NCBI RefSeq assembly: GCF_000264765.2 | Contig: NZ_CP006664.1 | Span: 2,294,001 to 2,358,000 of the forward strand | DNA: 64,000 nt | Direction of reading: 5' to 3' | From: Edwardsiella anguillarum ET080813 | Lineage (GTDB): Bacteria; Pseudomonadota; Gammaproteobacteria; Enterobacterales; Enterobacteriaceae | Shown: piece after piece, positions 49,030-56,863 of the stretch | Numbering within the stretch: position 1 is the first letter of the stretch | How the letters are laid out: every line of letters begins with the position of its first letter | The notes under the pieces: model-generated | Seen by the model: the letters and a program-made list of their open reading frames with translations, nothing else | What the model was told of the DNA's origin: nothing | The model's database searches: none | Program-made: the position numbers and the translations under genes

Positions 49030-51702
49030 TCAGCATTTTTCGCTGTCTGGCAGCGTACTGTCCGACAGCGATAGTGAAAGATTGACTATCCCGTCCTCCA
49101 GCAGAATTTCCACCTGAAAGCCGATTTTACGCGCCAGCGCGATCATGCCGCGGTTGGTTGGCATGGTGATGCCCTGTAGACGTCGTAGCTGGCGCTGACG
49201 CGCATAGCGGATCAGTTTATCCAGCAGGATAGAGCCTAAGCCCAGGCCGTGACGATCGCTGCGCACCAGCACGGCGAATTCTGCGTCGGTATTATCGGGG
49301 TCGATCAGCGCGCGGGTGACGCCGAGGATCTCCTCGCCCTGCGGCGTGGACTGTACCGCGACGAATGCCATCTCCCGCTCGTAGTCGATCTGGGTCATCT
49401 TAGCGAGATCTTCATGGGTAAACTCATTGATCTCACTGAAGTAACGATAGTAGAGGTCCTCTTTGCTGACGCGCTGGATAAACTGCTGAAGCAGGGGCTC
49501 ATCCTCCGGGAGGATCGGGCGCAGCAGGGCGTCGCCGCCGTTTTTTAGCCGGATGGACTCCTTAAGCCGGTACGGATAAGGACAGATGGCAAGCCGGGTT
49601 GGTGCCGCGTGCCGATCGAGTAGCTGCAGTGAGACATCCAATAGGGTGAAGGTGCTCCCGCAGGCCAGCAGCGGATGAATTTCCAGACGCTGGATCGTTG
49701 GACAGTCGACGATCAGGTGGGATACCTGCACTAGCACCTGACTGAGCCCGGCGATATCCAGATCGGCCAGCGGCGCGCGCCGCCGAATATGGCCGCGCTT
49801 TTGCGCCTGGACTATCAGGTAACGGGCTAGGTTCATATTCAGCGGGGGGAGCGCCGCCGCGGCATCCCGCTGGGCATCCCACTCGGCGCCGCCTTCACCC
49901 AGCAAAATCAGCGGGCCGAAGACGGCGTCGTTCTCCACGCAGATACGTAGCTCCTGCGCCCCGATACGGTTGGCCGTACCCTGTACCAGAAGCCCTAAGA
50001 TCCGCGCCTGGGGATAGGCCTGACGGGCTCGGTCGAAGATCGCATTGGCGGCCTGCTCGACCTCACGCGCGTTGCGCAGATAGAGCATGACGCCCTGAAC
50101 ATCCGAGTTATGGGCGATATCGGGGGAGCGCAGCTTAAGGGCGACGGGATAACCGATGCGCTCGGCGATATGCACCGCTTCGGTACTGTCGTTGGCTATC
50201 CAGCCCGGCAGGGTATCCAGGCCGTAGCAGGCCAGAATATCGCGCACCTCATGGGTATCGAGGCGGGTGACGCCGTCGGCCTGCGCCTGTGCCAGCAGAC
50301 GATGAGCCAGCGCGGTATTGGCCGGCAGACTGGCGGGCAGGGCCGGGGTTTCCATCAGCTGCCGCTGGTTGCGCCGGTATTCAACCATGTGCATAAAGGC
50401 GGTGACCGCCCCCTCGGGGGTGCGATAGGTCGGAATGCCCGCCTCGCTGAAGAGACGGCGGGCCTCTTGAGAAGTGTTTTCTCCGCTCCAGTTGGTCATC
50501 AGCGTCACATGGCGGGCTCGCGGGTGTGCGCTCAGCGTTTCGATCAGGGCGCGAGCGGTTTCGGTTGCCGGCGCAGTCGCGCTGGGTGCGTGCTGGATCA
50601 GCAGCGCATCGTAACAGCGGCTGTCGAGCAGGCGCTGTAGCGCGGCCTGGTAGCGGGCCGGCGTAGCATCGTCGCGCAGATCGATCGGACCCTGTAGGTA
50701 GGTCTCTGCCGGCAGCGCCGCGCACAGCGCGCTGTGCAGCGCATCATCGCACGGGGCGGGATGGCCACCGCGGCGCTGTAGCTCATCCAGCGCCATGGCG
50801 ATCGGGGCGGCGCCGTTGCCGACGATCAGCAGCCGCTCTCCGCGCAGGGGATGCATATGGCTGAGGGTTTCTACCGCGGAAAACAGCTCGTGGGTATTTT
50901 GCACCCGCAGCAGCCCGGCGCGCTGAATGGCGGCGTCGTAGGCGATATCGAGCCCCGCCGCCTCGCCTAGCACGCGTCGCGCCTGCGGAGTACGCCCGCT
51001 TTTAATCACCAGGATCGGTTTGTTGCGCGCCGCGCTGCGCGCGGCCGACAGGAAGCGCCGCGCATCGTGCAGGTGTTCGAGATAGAGCAGGATCGCACTA
51101 GTTTTAGCATCCCGCGCCAGATAGTCCAGCAGCTCGTCGACGTCGGTGTCCAGGCTATCGCCTAGCGCTACAAAGAGAGAGAAGCCGATCTCACGCTGGC
51201 GAGCCCAGTCGAGAATGGTGTTAGATACCGCCGCTGACTGGGAGATAAAGGCCAGGCGCCCTGGCAGGATCGGTACCGGGGAGAAGCTGGCGTTAAGCTT
51301 TTGCCAGGGCGCCAGCAGCCCCAGGCTGTTGGGGCCCAGCAGTCGTACACCGTAGCGTAAGGCGAGGCTGCGTAGCGCGTCGGCCTGTGAGGCTGGGGAG
51401 GCGATGACGATGGCGGCTCGGCAGCCTTTCGTGCCCAGTTCGGCGATCAGGGCCGGGGTTCGCTGGGCGTTGGTACATAGGATGGCCAAATCCGGCACAC
51501 AGGGTAAGTCGGCGATCGTCGGGTAGGCCAGCACGCCGCAGACGGCCTGATAGCGCGGTGTCACCGGCATTATCGGGCCGGGGAATCCTCCATTGAGCAG
51601 ATTCAGCATAACCAGATGGCCGTTGCGTCCCGGCTGATTGGAGGCGCCGATGACGGCGATGGATTTGGGGCGTAACAGGGATTCGAGACTGCGTTGGCTC
51701 AT
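49030..51702 (-). CDS. pat: protein lysine acetyltransferase Pat (PatZ, YfiQ)
   Basis: Acetylates lysines in proteins such as acetyl-CoA synthetase, using acetyl-CoA. The 890-residue protein joins an NDP-forming acyl-CoA-synthetase-like part (Rossmann start SIAVIGASNQPGRNG, then CoA-ligase and ATP-grasp regions) to a C-terminal GNAT domain from about residue 725. The acetyl-CoA loop is RSDRHGLGLGS. The first part is catalytically dead in known homologues and serves regulation. It lies upstream of pssA, same strand, as in E. coli. Confidence 0.95.
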   Translation of the reverse strand: MSQRSLESLLRPKSIAVIGASNQPGRNGHLVMLNLLNGGFPGPIMPVTPRYQAVCGVLAYPTIADLPCVPDLAILCTNAQRTPALIAELGTKGCRAAIVIASPASQADALRSLALRYGVRLLGPNSLGLLAPWQKLNASFSPVPILPGRLAFISQSAAVSNTILDWARQREIGFSLFVALGDSLDTDVDELLDYLARDAKTSAILLYLEHLHDARRFLSAARSAARNKPILVIKSGRTPQARRVLGEAAGLDIAYDAAIQRAGLLRVQNTHELFSAVETLSHMHPLRGERLLIVGNGAAPIAMALDELQRRGGHPAPCDDALHSALCAALPAETYLQGPIDLRDDATPARYQAALQRLLDSRCYDALLIQHAPSATAPATETARALIETLSAHPRARHVTLMTNWSGENTSQEARRLFSEAGIPTYRTPEGAVTAFMHMVEYRRNQRQLMETPALPASLPANTALAHRLLAQAQADGVTRLDTHEVRDILACYGLDTLPGWIANDSTEAVHIAERIGYPVALKLRSPDIAHNSDVQGVMLYLRNAREVEQAANAIFDRARQAYPQARILGLLVQGTANRIGAQELRICVENDAVFGPLILLGEGGAEWDAQRDAAAALPPLNMNLARYLIVQAQKRGHIRRRAPLADLDIAGLSQVLVQVSHLIVDCPTIQRLEIHPLLACGSTFTLLDVSLQLLDRHAAPTRLAICPYPYRLKESIRLKNGGDALLRPILPEDEPLLQQFIQRVSKEDLYYRYFSEINEFTHEDLAKMTQIDYEREMAFVAVQSTPQGEEILGVTRALIDPDNTDAEFAVLVRSDRHGLGLGSILLDKLIRYARQRQLRRLQGITMPTNRGMIALARKIGFQVEILLEDGIVNLSLSLSDSTLPDSEKC

Positions 51703-51774
51703 GCCATCCTCCTGTGCGGTTTACCCAGCGGCTGATCGCGGCGAAATGCGCCAGATGGCATGATTCTAGAGGCT

Positions 51775-52464
51775 TTACTCCACGGCTGCAGCGACGGGCA
51801 CCTGAGGGTGCGATTTACCTAGCAAATATTGCTGACGGAAATGGTGAAAGTGCTGCAGCAGTCCCTGCGATGCCAGCCGATCGTCCGCCAGCGCCAGCAG
51901 CGCAGCGGCGACTTCGGCGGTGCAGTACTGTTCTGGGCGATGAGCTTCCCGTAGAAGATAGCCGGGTGCCTGTGCCATGTTGATGGAGAAGACCGGGAAC
52001 CTGTCCAGATAGGGGCTTTTGCGGAACATTTTGCGCGCCTCCGGCCAGGTGCCGTCCAGCATGATAAACAGCGGGCGGCGCTCATCGTGTCGTACCTCGG
52101 TGACGACGCGCTCTGGCTCAGCGTAGCTTCCCGGGAAGACCACGTATGGCTGGTAGGCAGGGTCATCGAGCAGCTGCAGCAGCTGCGGATCCGGCTGCGT
52201 CCTGGACCAGCCGTAGGCCAGGGTATCCGGCAGGACATCGGCGATCAGACGCCCGGTATTGCTGGGCTTCAGCGGCTCGGTATCATACATCATCAGGCAA
52301 AAGCGGCTATGGGCCGGGTAGCTGGCCAGCGTATCGCACAGGCAGTGGATCTGCGGTAGCAGGCAGCGCTGGCAGCGCTGCACGCGGCAGCCGCGTGCGT
52401 GAAATGGACGGGTTGACTGGCTCAGGCGCGCGGTGCGTAGGCGCAGTACGGCATTGGCGGACAT
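51775..52464 (-). CDS. tapT: tRNA-uridine aminocarboxypropyltransferase TapT (DTW domain)
   Basis: Makes acp3U47 in tRNAs from SAM. The 229-residue protein has the N-terminal cysteine cluster CQRCLLPQIHCLC and the DTW-domain motif MLDGTWPEARKMFRKS. The ATG at 52464 begins MSANAVLRLR; 13 codons upstream are rejected. It lies between pat and trxC on the same strand, as in E. coli where it was called yfiP. Confidence 0.92.
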   Translation of the reverse strand: MSANAVLRLRTARLSQSTRPFHARGCRVQRCQRCLLPQIHCLCDTLASYPAHSRFCLMMYDTEPLKPSNTGRLIADVLPDTLAYGWSRTQPDPQLLQLLDDPAYQPYVVFPGSYAEPERVVTEVRHDERRPLFIMLDGTWPEARKMFRKSPYLDRFPVFSINMAQAPGYLLREAHRPEQYCTAEVAAALLALADDRLASQGLLQHFHHFRQQYLLGKSHPQVPVAAAVE

Positions 52465-52526
52465 GGTGTTCTCAGGGGTGAGCAAAACCGCTATTTTAAA
52501 CAAGCCTCGTCACCGGGTACAGCGTC

Positions 52527-52551
52527 AAACGGCCCCGCGCGTGGGCCGTTT
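52527..52551 (-). terminator. hairpin after trxC
   Basis: AAACGGCCC pairs with GGGCCGTTT across a 7-base loop, between the trxC stop and tapT. Only three T's follow, so termination may be partial. Confidence 0.5.
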
Positions 52552-52565
52552 GGTTGATCTTGGGA

Positions 52566-52997
52566 TCAGGCCTGCTTGGCCAGCTGCTCATCCAGCCAGG
52601 CTTCAAACGGCGCCTGGGGCATCGCGCCATTGAGCATATCTACGCGTTGGCCGTTGCGGTATAGCATGATGGTCGGGATGCTACGAATGCGGAAACGGCT
52701 GCTCAGCGCCGGCTGATCCTCGGTATTCACCTTGATACAGCGCACTTCGCCAGCCCGCGCCGCGGCGACGGCGGCGAAGACGGGGGCGAATCCCTGGCAG
52801 GGGCCGCACCACGGCGCCCAGAAGTCGATCAGTACCGGCAGGTCATCCTGCAACAGTTTATCCAGCGTCTCTTCGCTGGCGTTGACGATGGCGCCGTCAA
52901 ACAGGGCATGGCTGCAGCGGCCACACTTTGCCTGTTCGCTGCGGCGATCGTCGGGAATACGGTTGGTTGTATGACAGGCGGGACAGACAGTGTTCAT
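52566..52997 (-). CDS. trxC: thioredoxin 2
   Basis: Cytoplasmic disulfide reductase induced by oxidative stress. The 143-residue protein has the extra N-terminal zinc finger (CPAC and CGRC) that marks thioredoxin 2, the active site WAPWCGPC and the cis-Pro segment RSIPTIML. It is divergent from yfiF, as in E. coli. Confidence 0.97.
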   Translation of the reverse strand: MNTVCPACHTTNRIPDDRRSEQAKCGRCSHALFDGAIVNASEETLDKLLQDDLPVLIDFWAPWCGPCQGFAPVFAAVAAARAGEVRCIKVNTEDQPALSSRFRIRSIPTIMLYRNGQRVDMLNGAMPQAPFEAWLDEQLAKQA

Positions 52998-53203
52998 GAT
53001 TATCCTCAGACATAAAACGGCGAAACTACAGTCGGGACATCCTCTGGCGTTTCAGCTAGGTTAAACATTATTGTGCTGTATGATGGGGACCACAATCAGA
53101 TTTACCCAATGACTATAATAGATAGCAGCTTTTATGCTTGGCATATGGCAACGCGTACTCACATCAGGTAATCTTCGCGCCTTGCGCGTAGGTGGAGAAA
53201 GTA

Positions 53204-54352
53204 ATGAGCGACTCTTTGAATGGTAAAAACGGTAAAGTAAAAGTGATGTATGTTCGCGACTCGGACGCTGCCGATGATCGTCAGTCGCGTGCCCCCGCGA
53301 AGGGTCGTCCGGGTGCGCGCGGCGACCGCAGCCGCAGCGATCGTAATGACCGTGGCGATCGCAGCCGCAGCGATCGTAATGACCGTGGCGATCGCAGCCG
53401 CAGCGATCGTAATGACCGCGGCGACCGCAGCCGCAGCGATCGCAGTGACCGCGGCGATCGCGCAGCCCGTCCGGCGCGCAGTGAGAAGGGCGGCGGTGAT
53501 CGTTCACCGTGGCGTACGGTCTCTCTGGGCGATAACGGTGGCGTAGGCGCTGAAAGCGATCACGGCGGTATCAGCGGTAAAAGCTTTATCGATCCGGAAC
53601 AACTGCGTCGTCAGCGCGCCGAAGAGACGCGAGTATATGGCGAGAATGCCTGCCAGGCACTGTTTGCGAGCCGTCCGGAGGCCATCGTTCGTGCCTGGTT
53701 CCTGCAGGCCGTAACGCCGCGTTTCCGGGATGCCCTGCGCTGGATGGCGGCTAACCGCAAGGCTTACCATGTGGTGGACGATGCCGAGCTGACCAAGGCG
53801 TCGGGGACCGATCATCACGGCGGCGTGTGTTTCCTGATTAAAAAGCGTCGCTCTCTTGATGCGCAGCAGTATCTGGCCAATCAGGCAGAGGATGCTGTGG
53901 ACTGCGTGCTGGCGTTGGAGAATGTGGCCAACCCTCATAACCTGGGCGGCATTATGCGCACCTGTGCGCACTTTGGCATCCGCGGGATCATTGCCCCGGA
54001 GAGCGCTGCGCTGGAGTCTGGCGCAGCCGTTCGTACCGCCGAGGGCGGCGCGGAGCACGTACAGGCGATCGACGCTGAGGATTTTTCTGCGACGCTGGAT
54101 ACCTTCCGTCGCGCCGGCTATACCATTGTGACGACCTCCAGCCATAAGGGGACGACGCAGCTGCACCGTGCGACGCTGCCGGCGAAAATCGTGCTGGTGG
54201 TAGGGCATGAAGGCGATGGCTTGTCTGACGGCACGCTGCAGCAGGGCGATCTGAGCATCTCTATCGGTGGCACTGGCAGCGTTGAAAGCCTGAATGTGTC
54301 AGTTGCCACGGGGATTATGTTGGCCGAATGGTGGCGACAGAATGCGCGTTAA
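53204..54352 (+). CDS. yfiF: SpoU/TrmH-family RNA methyltransferase YfiF with repeat-rich N-terminus
   Basis: Predicted RNA 2'-O-methyltransferase. The 382-residue protein has a charged, disordered N-terminus holding four 11-residue repeats ([11 protein letters not shown], the last with SDR). A small substrate-binding domain (from about 140) and the SPOUT catalytic domain (from about 225) follow. The SPOUT motifs are [31 protein letters not shown] and [21 protein letters not shown] precedes the ATG at 53204. The RNA target is not known. The basic Arg/Asp tail may bind RNA. Confidence 0.9.
   Translation: MSDSLNGKNGKVKVMYVRDSDAADDRQSRAPAKGRPGARGDRSRSDRNDRGDRSRSDRNDRGDRSRSDRNDRGDRSRSDRSDRGDRAARPARSEKGGGDRSPWRTVSLGDNGGVGAESDHGGISGKSFIDPEQLRRQRAEETRVYGENACQALFASRPEAIVRAWFLQAVTPRFRDALRWMAANRKAYHVVDDAELTKASGTDHHGGVCFLIKKRRSLDAQQYLANQAEDAVDCVLALENVANPHNLGGIMRTCAHFGIRGIIAPESAALESGAAVRTAEGGAEHVQAIDAEDFSATLDTFRRAGYTIVTTSSHKGTTQLHRATLPAKIVLVVGHEGDGLSDGTLQQGDLSISIGGTGSVESLNVSVATGIMLAEWWRQNAR
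53321..53452 (+). repeat. four tandem 33-bp repeats inside yfiF
   Basis: Each unit encodes GDRSRSDR(N/S)DR. Units are nearly identical at DNA level: GGCGATCGCAGCCGCAGCG recurs with a few C/T changes. Being a multiple of three, copy-number change would keep the frame. Confidence 0.95.
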
Positions 54353-54368
54353 TTGACGTGACCTGCAT

Positions 54369-54397
54369 AAAAAAGGCCGGATATTCCGGCCTTTTTT
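54369..54397. terminator. bidirectional terminator between yfiF and arcA
   Basis: AAAAAAGGCCGGA pairs with TCCGGCCTTTTTT around TAT, 16 bp after the yfiF stop and 25 bp from the arcA stop. Confidence 0.93.
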
Positions 54398-54422
54398 CTT
54401 GGTTTGCGATGAGTTGCGACGC

Positions 54423-55139
54423 TTACTCTTCCAGATCGCCGCAGAAGCGGTAGCCTTCGCCGTGGATAGTGGCGATGATCTCCGGTGTGTCCGGCGTGGA
54501 TTCGAAGTGCTTGCGAATACGGCGGATCGTGACGTCGACCGTACGATCGTGCGGCTTCAGCTCACGGCCGGTCATCTTCTTCAGCAGCTCGGCGCGAGAC
54601 TGAATCTTGCCCGGATTCTCGCAGAAGTGCAGCATGGCGCGGAACTCGCTGCGTGGCAGCTTGTACTGCTCGCCATCGGGGCTGACCAGCGAGCGGCTGT
54701 TGATGTCCAGCTCCCAGCCGTTAAAGCGATAGAGCTCAACGCTTTTACGCTCTTCGGTTCCGCTGCCCAGGTTCATGGTGCGGGAGAGCAGGTTACGGGC
54801 ACGGATGGTCAGTTCACGGGGGTTAAACGGTTTGGTGATGTAATCATCGGCGCCGATTTCCAGGCCGAGAATTTTGTCCACTTCGTTATCGCGACCGGTC
54901 AGGAACATCAGCGCGACATTTGCCTGTTCACGCAGTTCGCGCGCCAGTAACAGGCCGTTTTTCCCAGGCAGGTTGATGTCCATGATGACCAGATTGATGT
55001 CGAACTCAGACAGAATCTGATGCATCTCGGCACCATCATTGGCTTCATGAACGATATAACCTTCCGCTTCGAAAATACTTTTTAACGTATTACGAGTGAC
55101 GAGTTCGTCCTCGACGATCAGAATGTGCGGGGTCTGCAT
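54423..55139 (-). CDS. arcA: aerobic respiration control response regulator ArcA
   Basis: OmpR-type regulator phosphorylated by ArcB; represses respiratory and TCA genes without oxygen. The 238-residue length equals E. coli ArcA. The receiver domain has phospho-acceptor Asp54 ([10 protein letters not shown]) and KPFNPREL. The C-terminal winged helix has the recognition segment [16 protein letters not shown]. Its leader is about 100-300 nt, with a yjjY-like element and an FNR-type box upstream. Confidence 0.98.
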   Translation of the reverse strand: MQTPHILIVEDELVTRNTLKSIFEAEGYIVHEANDGAEMHQILSEFDINLVIMDINLPGKNGLLLARELREQANVALMFLTGRDNEVDKILGLEIGADDYITKPFNPRELTIRARNLLSRTMNLGSGTEERKSVELYRFNGWELDINSRSLVSPDGEQYKLPRSEFRAMLHFCENPGKIQSRAELLKKMTGRELKPHDRTVDVTIRRIRKHFESTPDTPEIIATIHGEGYRFCGDLEE

Positions 55140-55241
55140 GTTTTGCTACCTAAAATTGCCAACAAATAGAAAAATAGGGGGTGTACAGCAGTCCGGGAAC
55201 CCAGAACACCAAATTATGGGCGGCTTAACCGCGGGGCTCTA

Positions 55242-55364
55242 GTGACTACGGTACGTAAACTCGTTCTTGATGCACTTTCCATCAACGTCAACAACATCGC
55301 TAGGTTGGTCAGGGGGTGTCACTCCCTACAGCCCCGGTGGTGCCAAAAGCGGCGCACATCCTAA
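55242..55364 (+). CDS. yjjY: yjjY-like small reading frame in the arcA leader
   Basis: A 40-codon frame from a GTG at 55242 to TAA reads MTTVRKLVLDALSINVNNI at the start, closely matching E. coli YjjY as remembered (MTKVRNCVLDALSINVNNI). The second half diverges completely and is rich in Arg and Cys. The E. coli gene lies at the same distance, about 100 bp, upstream of arcA. Because only the first 20 codons are conserved and the start is GTG with no clear ribosome site, conservation may reflect the antisense arcA leader RNA rather than a peptide. Confidence 0.4.
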   Translation: MTTVRKLVLDALSINVNNIARLVRGCHSLQPRWCQKRRTS

Positions 55365-55425
55365 CCCTATTAACAGCAATATAACAGCGCATGCGTCAAA
55401 TGCCACCTAACAAAACTATCCTTTG

Positions 55426-55439
55426 TTGACATATATCAA
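55426..55439. promoter_or_regulatory. FNR-type binding site upstream of arcA
   Basis: TTGACATATATCAA differs from the FNR consensus TTGAT-N4-ATCAA at one position. It lies about 290 bp upstream of the arcA start. FNR is known to activate arcA without oxygen in E. coli, so the position makes sense. Confidence 0.7.
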
Positions 55440-55787
55440 GTCCAATTGTAGCACGTTAACAGATTTGTGAAAAACACTTACAAGTTTGCGTGCTTAATGA
55501 CTATCTCCCGGAGATCTTCTCCCCTTGCTGCCCGCACGGCGGTGATAGCGTATTCGCGGCTATTTTTAATTTTTATTGTAGCTTAACTGTATGAATATAA
55601 TGATAATGCTGCAGCGTTTTCTGCGAAATTTACGTTTGGCCATCAATTGCTGGAAATTTTTAAGAAGAACGTTATTTAACAAACTGAAACGTTATTTTTT
55701 GTTAAAAATGTGTAACTAAAAGCGGCGTGGAAAAATGATGTCTCGCGGGGTAGAGTGTGCGCCTAAGTAACAAAATGGGCTCTAAGC

Positions 55788-56495
55788 ATGCAAATTCATA
55801 TCGTCCTGGTCGCTCCGGCCAGAGCTGAAAACGTGGGGGCTGCGGCGCGCGCGATGAAAACCATGGGGTTTACCTCGCTGCGCATCGTGGACAGTCAGGT
55901 GGACGGCGAACCGGCGGCGCGCTGGGTTGCGCACGGCGCCGGTGATATTCTGGACGGTGCTCGCCACTTTGATACCTTGGCGCAGGCGCTGGAGGATGTT
56001 GACTTTAGCGTCGCGTCGACGGCCCGCAGCCGCGCGCGCTTTCACTACTATTGCACGCCGCAGGAGCTCTGCACGATCTTGCAGGAGAAGCAGCGCTGGA
56101 TGGCCAGCTGCGCGCTGGTGTTTGGCCGCGAGGACTCCGGCCTGACCAACGATGAGCTGGCGCTGGTGGACTTGCTGACCGGGGTGCCGATGGCGGCGGA
56201 TTATCCGTCGCTCAACCTGGGGCAGGCGGTGATGGTGTTTTGCTATCAGCTCTCCTCGCTGATGCAGGTACAGGCGGCCCAGGCTCCTGCGGCGCAGGAG
56301 GAGCAGTTGGCCGCGCTGCGCGCCCGTACCGATCGTCTGCTGACGACGCTGGGCGTCGACGGGGATACCAAGCTGAGCGACTGGCTGGATCAGCGCATCG
56401 GTCTGTTGGCCCAGCGCGATACCGCAATGCTGCACCGTCTGCTGCATGATATCGAATCCGCGCTGGAAAGGTCCGTGCCAGGTAAGAAAATGTAA
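55788..56495 (+). CDS. yjtD: SpoU/TrmH-type RNA methyltransferase YjtD (LasT)
   Basis: Predicted RNA 2'-O-methyltransferase. The 235-residue protein resembles TrmJ: IVLVAPARAENVGAAARAMKTMGF, LVFGREDSGLTNDELA and YPSLNLGQAVMVFCYQL are the three SPOUT motifs. The C-terminal third is helical. The target is not established; it could modify tRNA or rRNA. Order arcA-yjjY-yjtD-thrL is as in E. coli. Confidence 0.9.
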   Translation: MQIHIVLVAPARAENVGAAARAMKTMGFTSLRIVDSQVDGEPAARWVAHGAGDILDGARHFDTLAQALEDVDFSVASTARSRARFHYYCTPQELCTILQEKQRWMASCALVFGREDSGLTNDELALVDLLTGVPMAADYPSLNLGQAVMVFCYQLSSLMQVQAAQAPAAQEEQLAALRARTDRLLTTLGVDGDTKLSDWLDQRIGLLAQRDTAMLHRLLHDIESALERSVPGKKM

Positions 56496-56646
56496 AAAGG
56501 GTAATAATGGGAAGTTATGGCCATTTTTTATTGTTATATCGTGATGATCTGGCGAACCCCCATTGTTTTATTCTTTGAATTTCTATTATTTAGATATTCA
56601 TGCTGTATAAAATTGACTGAGATCGGTGTCGCAAAATAGAAAACGA

Positions 56647-56682
56647 TTGACTCCGCGCTGGCTTTGCTTTAACCAATATAGG
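56647..56682 (+). promoter_or_regulatory. thr operon promoter
   Basis: TTGACT (56647-56652) is followed 16 bp later by TTAACCAATATAGG. The E. coli thr promoter, as I recall it, has the same hexamer, the same spacing and the same CTTTAACCAATATAGG block, although the spacer differs. The exact -10 within TTAACCAATATAGG is uncertain. Confidence 0.75.
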
Positions 56683-56711
56683 GCAGACACAGGAATTTAA
56701 TTGGACAGACG

Positions 56712-56783
56712 ATGCGTAACTTCAGCCTGAATATCACCACAACAATTACCACCACCGGAACCACAGGTAACGGGGCGGGCTGA
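56712..56783 (+). CDS. thrL: thr operon leader peptide
   Basis: A 23-residue peptide beginning MRNFSLN, followed by a Thr-rich run (ITTTITTTGTTG) and ending NGAG as in E. coli. It has eight Thr and two Ile codons. Ribosome stalling on scarce Thr-tRNA or Ile-tRNA would favour the antiterminator and allow expression of thrABC. It sits between the promoter and the attenuator, as required. Confidence 0.93.
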   Translation: MRNFSLNITTTITTTGTTGNGAG

Positions 56784-56805
56784 CGCATACAGAAAAGTGA
56801 AAACG

Positions 56806-56840
56806 AAAAAGCCCGCACCTCACAGTGCGGGCTTTTTTTT
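56806..56840 (+). terminator. thr operon attenuator
   Basis: AAAAAGCCCGCAC pairs with GTGCGGGCTTTTT around CTCACA, followed by more T's. GGGGCGGGC near the end of thrL (56775-56780) can pair with the GCCCGC arm instead, giving the alternative fold. It ends 23 bp before thrA. Confidence 0.93.
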
Positions 56841-56863
56841 CGGCCAAATTCGGAGAGAGTCAG

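Larger units (their letters stand above)
55140..55787. promoter_or_regulatory. arcA-yjtD intergenic region
   Basis: 648 bp without a firm gene. From 55205 to 55365 lies the conserved yjjY-like stretch; 55370-55480 is AT-rich with the FNR-type box; 55560-55740 is very AT-rich with many TTTTT/AAAA tracts, probably the yjtD promoter region. Further regulator sites (for example ArcA's own) are likely but not distinguishable by eye. Confidence 0.6.

Noticed and set aside
53321-53452. Regularly spaced repeats that might suggest a CRISPR array
   Set aside because: Units abut without unique spacers and read through in frame within yfiF; it is a coding tandem repeat.
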